This document shows positions 33,292-45,014 of a stretch of DNA of 64,000 bases, piece after piece (position 1 is the stretch's first letter; each line of letters starts with the position of its first letter). The stretch lies in assembly GCA_022059125.1 (NCBI GenBank), contig JAEUWY010000005.1, positions 4,836,001 to 4,900,000 of the forward strand, given 5' to 3'. The position numbers and the translations under genes were made by a program. A model generated the notes under the pieces. It did no database searches. It saw nothing but the letters and a program-made list of their open reading frames with translations, and was not told where the DNA came from. Source of the DNA: Corynespora cassiicola. Taxonomy: Eukaryota; Ascomycota; Dothideomycetes; Pleosporales; Corynesporascaceae.

Positions 33292-33977
33292 ATGACTGCC
33301 GCATCGTTCCCCTTATCTTTCTCAAAAATCATTCCAGAATTATGGCTTTATACCCCTCAAAGCTACCAAAAGGGCCATCTTATCATCTTGCACATATAGC
33401 GGAATGCGGATATGATGTCGCCGCCCGAACAGGATCGTCATGGCACACGCAGCCTCAGATTCTTCTCCATGTCATATCCACAGGCGGGCTAAACAGCGCA
33501 ACCCAGCTCTTAATCCAGTGTCACCAGGAAATCAATATGCCACTCCCACTATGTGGTATTCTTCTGGATTCTGCTCCACCGGGTGTATCTTACTGGAAAG
33601 GCTATAATGCTTTCACTGGAGCCCTCCCGAAGACGTTTCCAATCAATATTCTGATAGGAATTGGAATGCATATTCTTCTTATCTTGTTGCAATTCTATAT
33701 TGCCATCGGAAGATATGGACCACCGGAAGATCTTTGGCGAGATTCGTTGTTGGATGAAGGCTTGCACAATGCGAAGTGGATTGCTTACGTCTACTCTAAA
33801 GCGGATCAGGTAGTCAACTGGGAAGACGTGAAGGAACATATTGAAAGAGCAAAAAAGGCTGGATGGAATGTTTCTGAGCTCATGTACGAGGATACTAAAC
33901 ATTGCAATCATCTTCCCAGGAACGAAGCCAAATACTTGGAGAAAGCCAATTGGGCATGGGGAAGAGCAAAGTTGTAA
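33292..33977 (+). pseudogene. Truncated DUF829 / PaxU-like alpha/beta hydrolase
   Basis: A first frame from ATG 33292 encodes a family-like N-terminus (LYTPQSYQKGHLIILH) and stops at TAG 33399. The rest of the family appears in another frame up to 33977: QILLHVISTGG (nucleophile-elbow area), SYWKGYNAF, a hydrophobic pair of helices, YVYSKADQVVNWEDV (acid) and MYEDTKHCNHLPRNEAKY (catalytic His). Between the two parts only about 90 bp remain where relatives have roughly 60 more residues, and no GT..AG pair bridges them. I read this as an internal deletion plus frame change. PaxU is a fungal indole-diterpene cluster gene of uncertain function; TMEM53 is the animal relative. A shorter protein starting at 33342 could still be made. 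Confidence 0.65.
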
Positions 33978-34092
33978 TTACCAATTATATTCTCTAAAGA
34001 TTCCAAAACAGCAGTGAATAATACCCTTTAAGCCTTTTGTACTACTGGGCTCGATTAGGCCGGCTGTTACATTGAAACATGCCCCTCGACCA

Positions 34093-35901
34093 TCACCGGT
34101 TATTATTGCCTTTGACAGATGGGAAAACCTTACTCGTGGCCATCATAGCAACAAGTGGTGCTTGCACCGAGGCCAACCCGACACCAACGTACATTTGCCG
34201 GTTATAAGCCTTCCCGAATATGTCGCGAGCCTGGTCAAGTGTGGTCCCAGACAATAGATGCAATGTTTCTGTTCGCTGCATCAGTCTGCTGACGATGTCC
34301 GGAGGAAATATCTTGACTAGTTCGCCCTCAAGGTACCTAGTAGTGACAACTGCACCGATAGAGACAGCCACAAGGCCCCCAAGGAGCCTAAATTGCGACT
34401 GTGCAGCCGTTGCAATAGGTACGTCTCGCTCCTCCATCTCTTCCGGTATCAATGTTATGACTACGGAAATAATGATACCCACTCCAATCCCAACAATTAT
34501 CTGCATTCCATACTGCGATGCCTGGATTTTCGAGTCTGTGCTAGCCCTTGAAAGTAATACTGTGCCAATTATTTGGAGGAGAACAGCAAACGCGGCGACA
34601 AGGTATGGTTTGATTTTCAGCCTGTTCGTGGCAGCTACAGCCAGTGTCGATCCCGTCGGGACGAAAGCCCCAAAAGCGAGAAAGCGTGCCGAGGCCGTAA
34701 GTGGTGTCATCTCATTCACAGTTATGAACCGCTGAGGGATCTGAACTACGCAGGTCGACAGGATGGCCCCGTTGGTCCACGAGATTAAAATCATCGCAAG
34801 TCGGATGCGGCTTTGACAGAAACGCCAAGGGAAAACTGGATCAGGACTGGTCCTGCGAGTCGTCAAAATCCACTGCCAGAAAATGAAGATAGCAGCAAAC
34901 GGTCCTGCGAATATCAGCAATGGCAGAACAAATGCTGAGCCAAAGGCGTAGCCGATCGCGGCTTGCTGAAGGCCTGTTGTTATAAACAAACAGGATCCTA
35001 GAAGAAGAGCAAAGCCAACGAAGTCGATGCGTCGCAAAAGTCGAATTGTGAGAGGTCCTCTGCAGGCAGCAGATTCGGTGAAGAGTTGGCGCGGGAACAC
35101 CCAGAGTAGTTCCAAGATGATGAGACCTCCCATAGGTACACTGAAGCGTAATTATCAGCCAGGTGAGAATCAAGGCGGAAATATCAACACGAACTTTAAG
35201 AGGAACACCCATCTCCAGTCTCCATGAACCGTTATTCCTCCTCCAACAAGAGGTCCGATAACAAGGGAAAGCGCGACGACCGACGTGACTAGTGCTATGT
35301 AAGGCGGATATTTTGGTGGCGGGACCAACTCGAAGAATAATAGCTGTCCGAGTGCCAAAATACCGCAGCCACCAATGCCCTGAAGCCATCTGAACATTAT
35401 CCTGTGGAGTTACTCAGCATTTGTACCAAAATGAGGGCACTCGATATTAACTTACAGTTGTGTGACCGTCTGACTCCCGCCACACGCCCCAGAGAAAACA
35501 GTGAATATCAGAACAGCTGCTATAATAGTAGGTTTACGACCGATAATGTCCGAGATCTTTGCCCATATAATTTGAAATGCCCCAGCTGTAAGCCAATATG
35601 CTGTAAGCATCCATGAGTTTTTTTTGTAACCTCCAAGATCGTCTGTAATGGTAATAACAGAGGTACTGGTGATTGTAGACTCCATTTGAGCAAGAAACAT
35701 CATCAGTAGAAGACTGAAGTTCCTTAACCTGGAGAAGTTCCACTGTAGGGAGATTTCTTACCTGAATGTAATCATATGAAGTCTCCACCCAGTTTCATAA
35801 CGTTCCTCTTCCACGACCTCTGCTCTCTCCCGAGGGGCAAGCTCAATCTCGCCCTCTTCTGATAGCTCCGTAGATTCTTTAACACTCGAATTCACGGCCA
35901 T
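34093..35901 (-). CDS. DHA2-type MFS drug exporter (14 helices)
   Basis: Four exons on the minus strand: 35901-35762, 35713-35456, 35401-35195 and 35140-34093, 550 aa. Family landmarks after joining are MESTITSTSVITITDDLGGYKKNSWMLTAYWL (TM1-2), ISDIIGRKP (loop 2-3), FRWLQGIGGCGI (motif B), GPLVGGGITVHGDWRWVFLLNVPMGG (motif C and the loop after it). The last intron must run 35194-35141 to restore FLLNVPMGG. DHA2 exporters expel drugs and fungal metabolites by proton antiport. It is convergent with the broken DUF829 gene (115 bp) and together they form a block bordered by AT-rich DNA. Confidence 0.9.
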
Positions 35902-37390
35902 TTTCTGCTCAAGTTATGGTTTGAAGAAGGATGGGATAACTGAAGAGGAGGACTTGGTGAGTGGAGTGAACACGCGCGCCGCCCTCGCCGCCTACGCCCC
36001 TTTCCCGTAATATATCGCGGTCAAAATTAGAAGAACAACATCACATGTGCTATTATGAAATCGAGCAAAACATAAGTTTTGCAAGAATCTACGGCCAAAC
36101 AAGTCTTATATACAGTAACTACTATAATCTCTATACTATTTTTACCTTTCTACTTTTCAACCCTGGAATGCGTGTTACGTAGATTTTTAAGGTAATTATA
36201 CATCAGTCAAGCTTTTATATAGTATATAAGGCTTTGATAACTTTAAGTTTTGACTATTAAGACCATAAAATTAGCGATTTTTATTATCCAGGGACTTTTA
36301 AGCAAGGAAAATCTTAGAACAAGGGAACATACCTGAAGCTGGAGGCTTTTGGTCTCTGATAGAAAAAATAGACAATTAGTTTTGCTTTAGCAATGTAACA
36401 TTTGTCGCATGCGCCATCTGGAGAAGCATTTAATAAAGTCCAATCGTTTTGATGGCCTGGTTCGTCCGAAATAAGACTGTGAATAGGTTAACTAATGTTC
36501 TTTTTCGAATAAGACTAGGATTACTGCGCTGTTTTACACATCTCTCAGATCGAAGCACCCCCGCCCTTTATTAGGTTCTTACTTTTCTTTTTCTCTTACA
36601 CAGAACATTAGTAAACAGACATAAACTTGAGTGGCTTACATATCAAATTACTAAATATTTTAACTAATTTTTATTTTCAAAGTATCTAGAGCAGACCAGA
36701 GTAATGAAATCGAAAGAGACCTTAGTAAGCGGAAGTAGTTTGCTAGGCCCAAAATATCTATCTTAACAGCACTCACAACCTCTAATATAGCAAGACTAAA
36801 ATCAATTTATTAATCAAACACAAATAACTTCGTTAAGTGGGCAGGAGCCAGCTCGTGTGAGGCACCTGACCGGCCGATTTTCTTATCGGCCGATATTACA
36901 TAATTGGATCGGACTCGAAGCAGTTAACTACACTAGGCAGGTGGTTTTATCACCTCCCTATTGTGCCCTTCGCGCTCCACGACATATAGTTCCAGAAGCC
37001 ACTGCGTCAAGGAACTGCCTCGCGAAGCTCACCAAGCACAGGAAAATCGGGGGATCTCCCGCGCGGAGTTGCTTGGCACAGCGGATGATGGCCCTTCGAT
37101 GCGGAAGGACTCAAGACGAAGGTTATATGGCGAACCTTGGCTTCTGCCTCTTTGGGTAAAATGCAGGATGCTTTACGGCAGCTTGGATTGCTTGCTGCAC
37201 ATAGTATCACGACAAGCCCGAAGTAGTGGCACACTTATCGAAGGGCATCGTTCGCTTCTGGAACGCGTTCACGAAATTCCATCGTGATGGAGTTGGCTCG
37301 TGAGTGTTATAAAGAGGCGAGACTACACCCTCTGCAAGCTGGATCAGGCACTCCCATTCTCCTCTTCAGCCTCAGCCAAGAATCTACATA
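35902..37390. repeat. AT-rich, RIP-like stretch and aminopeptidase promoter
   Basis: Roughly 35990-36850 is very AT- and TpA-rich without any ORF with family features; from about 36850 composition returns to normal and leads to the aminopeptidase gene. A 7-bp-arm hairpin marks the change at 36871-36892. Confidence 0.5.
36871..36892. repeat. Inverted repeat CGGCCGA / TCGGCCG
   Basis: Seven-base arms around an 8-base loop, at the boundary between AT-rich and normal DNA. Each arm contains a CGGCCG palindrome. Confidence 0.6.
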
Positions 37391-38617
37391 ATGCGATACA
37401 CCTACTGCATCGCCGCAATTGCGGCCATTGCGGCGGCTCTTCCAACTCCCGCAGATATTGAGGTGGATCAGCAGCTATTCACGATTGAGCTTGCCCCCGG
37501 CGAGACCCGACAAGTTACCGAAGAAGAGAAATGGAAGCTGAAGGCTGTAAGTAGCCAAACCATGGGTGAAAGAAGAATCCAATGTAACGATATGATGACA
37601 GGAAGGTGTAAACTTCTTCGACATTACAGAGTTTGAGGACTTCTCCCCAGCTCAGTTCGAGAAGCGCCAAGCTGTCACCTATCCCACGACTCTGACACAG
37701 GGAACTTCAGTCCGAGCACTGAACTCTAGGCTCAGCTCTTCTAACATGCAGACTAATCTACAAACATTCACCAACTTCAACAATCGCTACTACCGGGCCA
37801 CGACTGGTCGGCAGTCATCTGAATGGCTATTGTCTAGGATACGAAGCTACGTGCCGTCTGGATCATCAGTCACTGTCAATGCGTTCTCGCATTCATTCGT
37901 CCAGTCGTCAATTATCGCGAGAATTCCTGGGCGTACCACCAAGACCGTCGTAGTTGGCGCTCACCAAGACTCCGTCAATGGCGCAAGCCCTACAAGCGGC
38001 CGATCCCCTGGTGCCGGTGGGTTAATGTAATCAATTACAAAACATTTTTTATCTGACTTTGAGTAGATGACAACGGATCTGGCTCTGTCACCATCCTTGA
38101 GGCCTTTAGGACTCTTATCTCGAACAGCACCATTGCAAGTGGCCAGGCTGCTCAGACTATCGAGTTTCATTGGTACGCTGGTGAAGAAGCCGGCCTATTG
38201 GGTTCGCAGGCTATATTCAACAGTTATGCATCTAGCGGCCGCAACGTTGTTGGTATGCTGAATCAAGATATGACTGGCTACACGCAGGGCTATCGCTCAG
38301 CTGGTCTGACACCCAAGTTTGGTGTCATCACCGACAATGTTAACACCGCCCTCACCAACTTCGTCCGTCGTATCATTTCTGCCTACACTTCTGTCGGTAC
38401 AGGCGACGATCGCTGCGGCTATGCTTGCTCCGATCACGCCAGTGCTACCCGTGCAGGATACCCTTCGGCTATGATCTTTGAGTCTGAGATGGAGTACGAA
38501 AATCCATACATTCATACCGCTCAGGACACTATCAACAGGGTTGACTTTACTCACATGGTAGAGCATGCCAAGCTGGTTGTTGGCTTTGTTGTTGAGCTGG
38601 CATTTGCATCATTGTAG
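37391..38617 (+). CDS. Secreted M28 leucine aminopeptidase
   Basis: Three exons: 37391-37546, 37602-38016 and 38067-38617, 373 aa. Signal peptide about residues 1-17 ([13 protein letters not shown]). A propeptide follows, with a KR dibasic site at about 73-74 (QFEKRQAV) suitable for Kex2 cleavage. Zinc ligands of the M28 family are all visible: H173 (GAHQDS), D191 (ADDNGSG), E230/E231 ([10 protein letters not shown]; the first is the general base), D258 (NQDMTG) and H340 (YIHTAQDT). [11 protein letters not shown] segment carries the usual disulfide pair. Extracellular release of N-terminal residues from peptides. Intron 2 splits the codon of D191. Confidence 0.93.
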
Positions 38618-38883
38618 ATATCTGCCAATGCGATCACCAGCATTTAGAGTTAGGAGCAAAAACAAATTACAAGTTAAACGTTTTCATCTCAGGACGTGAA
38701 ATGTGTGGCACAGGTCCCACCCTAGTACCTGGTTTTGGTATGGGTCGGCTGTTTTCGTTGCACTCTGGTTCCATTTAGAATTAGATCACCGCAATGCGGG
38801 CTGTACAAATACGAGAGAATAGAAGATAATGATGAGATTTGGAATAATCAAGGCCACCTATGCTGAGGTTTATCTCCATTTGA

Positions 38884-40178
38884 TCAGTTCACCCACACAC
38901 CCTCGCCTATATTCTCAAAGCCTAAATCGAGTCGCCCAAATGCCTTGATTTTAGTGGCTGCACTGACAACGGTATCCATCGCATCCATTTCCTTGAGAAA
39001 ATCCATACCATCATCAGTAGTTGTGACTGCTGTTGTAGCTGCCGCAACGCCTTGCTCCAGATACATGAACGCAACCATGCCAACAGGTGAGTTTGTCACA
39101 GCGACAACGTCATTCCCTTCGAATGGCGCGGCAACTAGAGTTGGGACGCCGTCGCCTGCCCATGTTGATCTTGCGACGGCCTGCACGACTTCGCCAGTAG
39201 CCGGATTCAAGGCGAAAACCGAAATAATCGCTTGGTTTGGCGATTGCGATACGGTCCACAGCATTGTGTTCGAGGACGATATGGCTAAAGTGGAGGTTGT
39301 AAATAGGCTCGCATCAATTGAGCTGGGGAGCACCGCATGGCGCGATGGTGAGATGGAGCTATCGACACCGGTCGTGTTTAGCAGTGGAATCGTGATCAAG
39401 TCGTTGGTCTTCGTCACGAGGTACACTCGTTTCCCAGATGGATGCGAAACGAGCTGCTCTGCACTTGTCACATTCTGGAGAAGATCCGTGACTCGAAGAT
39501 CTGTAAGGCTGGGATGTTCGTCTATGTAGTAGTTCAAAATCGATGTTGCCGAAGCAGTTGAAGCACGAGAGTTGAGCGCATGGAGATGTCGGCCGTTCGG
39601 GCTCCACGCAAAGGACCGAATATCGCCCGCAACTTCGGCAGAGCGCAAGGTTTGAGACCCGGTGCTTGAGATAGAGAACATCGCACTACAAGTACCTGTG
39701 CTTGCAGAGCCATATATATTGTAGGGAGGCTGATCCGTGGAGGATAGACGAAGCGAGCTGAATTTGGTTGCGTTGCCTGAGAGCTACTGTCAGATGCGTG
39801 AGGGTCAAATTGAGCATAAGACGGACATGAATGCGGTACTTCGATGCTGCCTTGGATTTTCAATGAGAAATCTGATCCAATTGAATATTTTGAGATTGTT
39901 CCATCTCCAGGATGACTTCCGAAAATAAACTGTCTTGTACTCTAGGCACCATTAGTCGGCGCAGCTGGATGTTAAAGCACGCTGAATTTGCTCACATCTA
40001 GGACAAGAGATGATGTCGCTCCCATGGAATCTGTAGCGCCCACATAACTTGCTCTTTTCGTTTCATCACTGAGTGAAAGAGTGTAGATCCAACTCCCGTC
40101 AGTTGTTCCAACAAATAAGTGGTGCACCAGCGCCTGAGCACATGCAAGGAGAAGAAAAAGTGGTGTTAGGTACTGCAT
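38884..40178 (-). CDS. Secreted lactonase / carboxy-cis,cis-muconate cyclase-like beta-propeller
   Basis: Three exons on the minus strand: 40178-39996, 39941-39827 and 39776-38884, 396 aa. Signal peptide MQYLTPLFLLLACAQA. The N-terminal HHLFVGTTDGSWIYTLSL strand, the blade-like repeats (SFAWSPNGRHLHALN, LVSHPSGKRVYLVT) and the final FGRLDLGFENIGEGVWVN fit seven-bladed lactonase folds of the fungal muconate cycloisomerase group. The second intron (39826-39777) is required to move into the frame carrying NATKFSSLR. Relatives ring-open or form lactones in aromatic breakdown, usually in the cytosol; a secreted form suggests another substrate. Activity is inferred. Confidence 0.75.
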
Positions 40179-41119
40179 AGTTGCATGAAATAGATGGGAA
40201 AAAGAAATCGCAGGCAGTGGTCAAGTTAACAGCTCATCGAACAAGCTTTGGTAAAAGAAACCAAGAGATTGCCGCTTTAGCTTTCCCAGCTATCGAGTGT
40301 GGGGTGCAGATGATGCGCAAGGGTATATTTTCCGGGTGTTTAATTTAGTAGAACAAGGCTCGATCGTGATGAGCGAATAACATCGTGAATTCATATTAAA
40401 TATTTCTACGTACCATCACAAACTCCAAACAACGATCAAATAATGAGTAAGAATGTCGGCACTTCATACACATGACATACTGTGGGACGCCGCCCATCAG
40501 AATTAATATGCGTGAGATAGATATGTCAGCTATTCATTTGAGTGCAATTTTTTTGATCATATATCGTTTTATGAAATTTTTCGTTGCATGAGTAAAAAAA
40601 TGGCGCGTGAGATTACTATCATGTTATCATAGCCAGCCCGAAGTTGAGATCGTACCCGAATCCGGAGCTTAGGTGTTCTCCTGACTAAGTGAGTGGCTTA
40701 AAAATGAGAATAAAGTTATTATATCTTCAGTCTGAGCGACACGCGAAGGATTGTGAGACAATATGGATTGATTTGTTCCCGCAGATTCACTTTGTTCGGT
40801 GTTATTATCAAGAAATCTTCATCATTCAGGGCAGGGATATAGAAAACTGGCCAGTCTGATTCAGATTACAGTAGTTTCTAAATAGGTGCACATTTGCATG
40901 CACTTAGCGCGATACAAATGTCAGGCCTTGCGGATTGTTTCGTCGCGTTTCCGATCGCTGCGGCCAAGCAGACACTAACCAAGCTACTCCACCCACCTTT
41001 GCCAATCTAAAAGGGGAATTTGCAGTTGCTGTGCACCACGTATCATGCATATCCTCTGAACCTTCTAATCTCATGGATTCTATCCTTCTTCGTCTATATT
41101 CTCCTCCTACATCATATCC
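40179..41119. other. Intergenic, partly AT-rich
   Basis: 0.94 kb upstream of the lactonase-like gene and downstream of CYP51 (both on the minus strand). No gene seen. Confidence 0.6.
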
Positions 41120-42702
41120 TCATCTTCGCTCCCATCTAATTACCGCCGGTTGTTTTGGCCTCGCAAATAGGCTGGTATAGTCTGTCTCCGGGACCCACTC
41201 CTTTTCATCAAGCGTGCTTAGTTTAAAGTGCCGCACCATAGTAGCAATGATGACACTCAAATTCACATAGGCAAACTTCTCCCCAATGCACCGATGCCTT
41301 CCTGCGCCAAATGGCAAGTATGGGCTGCGCGTTCCTTTTGAGACTGCTCCGTAACCATAATCTACAATATCATCTTCCTCATCCGTCTTGTTTTCGATAT
41401 TGGACTCTAACCAGCGGTGTGGATTCCATATGTCTGCGTTGCCAAAGTACTCATCGCTCATAGCTGTGACGACAGGCGATGCGAGGAGGACTTTATCGGT
41501 GTTGATCACATAAGGCGTGCCAGGGACAGGCATTGGTTTAGTGACTTTGCGCATGATAGAAGTGATGGACGCGTGCAAACGCAAAGTCTCCTTGACAACG
41601 CCTTGTAGTAGTGGTAGCTTCTCCAGATCTGAGTACTGCAGAGGAGGTAACTGGCCATTCTCTCCAAGATTCTTTGTTTGCTCCTCATGAAGCTGTTCGA
41701 GAATGTCCGGTCGTGAAGCCAGTCTCAGCATAATCCAAGCACTTGCTGATGAGGAAGAGTGCTGGCCTGCCATTAGCAGTGTGATCATCATGTAGGCGAT
41801 TTCTTTATCAGGAACCGGGTGGCCGCTCTTGTAAGAACAGCGCATCAGGTTCCAGATCATATCCGAGCCATCTCGAAGGGCTTCTTCTCCCATTTGCCTT
41901 CTTGACTCAATGATTTCCGTGTAGATGGCCCTCATTTTCTCCCGAGCCGCGTCGCGTCGATGATTATGCGGCAGAGGTGCCCATGGTAGGAGGAAGTTGA
42001 TCGGCCTGAATCCCATGTCCAAGTCGTGATATAGATCCGCGAAGTCTTTCCTTAGTTTTTTTCTGACTTCTGCGCCTTGCAATGCACGACCGGCTGTGAA
42101 GATTGTAATTTGGGCCATTACACTCGAAACATCGACAGTCCCCTGCTCACCCTTCAGAGCAGGCTCAGACTTGATATAGTCTTGAACCTCCCTTTCGATC
42201 AAAGGAACATAACCCTCCAGTGCTTGCTGGGTAAGTCCATATTTCATAAACTTTTTTTGTTCCATGAGTTTTGAATTTGGACAATCGTAGACAACATCGC
42301 TACCGAAGACGGGAGTTGTTAAAGGGCTGTAGATATCTTCGGCATTGAGGTTTGAATGCTTGCCGTCAAGTATAAATTCGTTGCCGGCAACACCAAGGTA
42401 GCATGTCATATTTCTTCCTAGCAGAACAAACGTAAAGATGTCGCCGTGCTATCGAAGAATTAGCTAGTGCTACTGGCCGATCATTTGGCCCCGATAAGAG
42501 GTCATACCTTTTCCCGGCACTTTACAAGGAATTTCAACGGATCCATACCATAACTGACAGCACTACCAATAAAGGGGATCCAGTGGAATACGACTGGCGG
42601 CTCATGCTTTCGGCGGAAAAGTGTCTGATTCAAAATATTGAGGATAATGAGCCCCAGTAGTCCTGCACAGAGCATACCAGCATAGTACACCATGTTAGCC
42701 AT
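41120..42702 (-). CDS. CYP51 lanosterol 14-alpha-demethylase, Cyp51A type
   Basis: Two exons on the minus strand, 42702-42508 and 42448-41120, 507 aa. Start at [10 protein letters not shown]; an in-frame ATG 20 codons upstream is possible. An N-terminal ER anchor leads to [13 protein letters not shown] text, then substrate-recognition segment [20 protein letters not shown] helix [19 protein letters not shown], ExxR in KETLRLH and the heme loop [17 protein letters not shown] with C452. It removes the C-14 methyl group of lanosterol or eburicol and is the azole target. The text matches Aspergillus-type Cyp51A more than Cyp51B by memory, so this is probably the inducible second copy of the genome. 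The usual azole-sensitive Tyr in VVYDCPN is kept. Confidence 0.93.
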
Positions 42703-45014
42703 GTTGGAAAGAAGTTGGCAAGAATGCGAGACAGAAAGAATGAGGATAGGGGATGGCGGCATTCACACCTTTTTAAGCGATACAATTCGAGACCCTTTAT
42801 TAACATTATCATACATGAGCTGATTTCAGTTCCCACAGATAGGTCGTAGAGACGTGGAGCAAAGCAGCTCTAGCTCATTTCGGGAGGCCATCCGAGCTTG
42901 GCTGGCCTTCCACCGTGAGGCATCGGACTCGGTGGGCGAGGCTTGGCGGTACCTGCGTACTCAGAGCAATTTGATTGGTCAGTATGCTTGGCTCCACTTA
43001 CTCATTCTACCCTAGCGTCCCGAATCCTCCAAAAACAAAGGGTTTCGTACAGGCGAGAGTTCTATTGGAGGGCATAACCTCAGGATCAGGGCAAATGATA
43101 TTGGATCTGCCTATGCTTATGCTCGCACAGTCTTTTTTCTCCTCGGAAGCGCAAGCCAGAACTTGGTAATAGCCGCTAGTAGCGAGGAGATCAAAGGCCG
43201 CTGACTCCTCACTTCATGGGACTCGACTATTACCCTTGAGAAGAAGGGAAAAATTACGTGTTTTAATTCTCTGAACGTAGAGGCAACATCTATTATGTGA
43301 CTGAAGCATGCAAATGCTTTGGAAGCAGTTTGGTAATTGTAACAACTATTACACCCCGGGTGATGGTCTAATGAAAACTCTTAAGAAAATTGACTGGAAC
43401 CGCCAATACGACGAACGTGATTATAGTCTAGAGAATATTACTTCATGCCACTTGGACAACATGATAGCTTATGATAGCACTACGTTTCCTTGGGCAGCAC
43501 GAATCAGTTGAATGACTATTAGTGCAAGACAGTGATACTGATCCGGCTTCTCAACTACGTAGCCTAAGAATGTTCGGCCAATTTTGATGCCTACCCGAAA
43601 TCCAGCTGTGAGAAGCTTGCCTGGAACAGTGCTCTGTTGCGTTCTTGGGCTATGAGGTCGATCATCGACCATTTGCACATGTTGTTGTCGAGCTCGGAAG
43701 TCTAGCTTTTGACCCATATAGGCGAATATAAAAAGCCATTCCATCAAGGTGGCGCTATTTCTCAAAGTCACTGTCGTGCGCAAGCCTCCATCGGCCCTGA
43801 CTGCTTTTTGTTACTTTAGCGAAACCGTTCCGTATTTTCAGGCCAGAAGATGAATGCGCCCGCTACCAATTCCAGTATTAAAGAACCAATCATGGTCTAG
43901 TCACCAGCTCGGCTTTTTCAACGGTTGTGGTGCCTATCGTTGCATTAGGGTTATACAGCCTCCCCTCCCTGGGTTCAGATGTCTAGTGTAAGAGCATTGA
44001 GACAGACACAAGCCAATCGGATCGCTCTATCATATAGCCGAATAAGATTTGATTAGTTTCTGACCTATCTGTGCGCTAGAAATCTGAGCTGGGAGCTATA
44101 TGATGCGTGCGACAGGGTCATGAGGAGTTTGTTCACAATTAGTGAGGCTAGTCCCTGAATATCAAGCGAACTGCACCACGAGGATAAGACATGCCACAAT
44201 TTTCTACAGATGCTATGATACATCGCATACGTGCAGCTTAGTTAGGAAAGTAATATTCGCGATAGCGTTTTTTGTTAAAGTTTCGGAAACCAGGGAACAA
44301 GCACGAAAAGGGACAAAGTATGGGTACAGTAGACTTTTTTGCTTAAGAAACTGCATTTTCATATGAGTAATATGAAAAAGGGGGTCGACGAACAAAGGCC
44401 CATGGACCACCGTTCGACCTAAATTAAAACGCAAAATACAAAAAAATGGAGAAATAACCAGACAAATATGGAAACGACAATAGATTGGTTATTGACAAGG
44501 ATCGCTGTGAGATCGGTCTATATGGGCCTCGGACGCTTCGCCAGAGACTTGTGCATCCCCAAATGAAAGCTCCCGCAAAGTTGACTTTGACATTAGGTTA
44601 GCTACGTCTTTTTTATTATCCTGGGCAGATTGGGCTCCTCGCCGTCTCCTCTTGTTTCAGCCCTGGTAATCATGGTATCTTACCAGACTAGCTTGCATTC
44701 CACTACAATGATAGGTGACTTTACCAGCTGCACCAAAAGTATGCTAGTAGCCCCTGTACGTCTGATTCGTCACCACCCCTGTAATCAACAGGTTTAGCGC
44801 TGTTTTCGTCCCAACTAGTCATACGCATTGATAGAAGATTGATACTAGGTGATGCGTTCGGTGTTATTACACTTTGCCAAAAGTCTATCACCAAGACGTG
44901 GCGTCGACCAGGTATGGGCTGGATTTAAATAACATATGGCACATGGATCTTTACAAGCCTTCTCATCACTTTCTTCTCCCACCATACGATGACATTGGAG
45001 CGCTATAAAACGAA
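42703..45014. other. Long divergent intergenic region
   Basis: 2.3 kb between CYP51 (minus) and the rhodopsin-like gene (plus). A 104-codon ORF on the minus strand (43469-43783) has no recognised family. The CYP51 promoter should lie in the first few hundred bases; I could not pick a convincing sterol-response element by eye. Confidence 0.5.

Noticed and set aside
43469..43783. 104-codon minus-strand ORF between CYP51 and the rhodopsin-like gene
   Set aside because: Reads almost like a protein but shows no family motif and no splice partners; could be a remnant, not enough to call.
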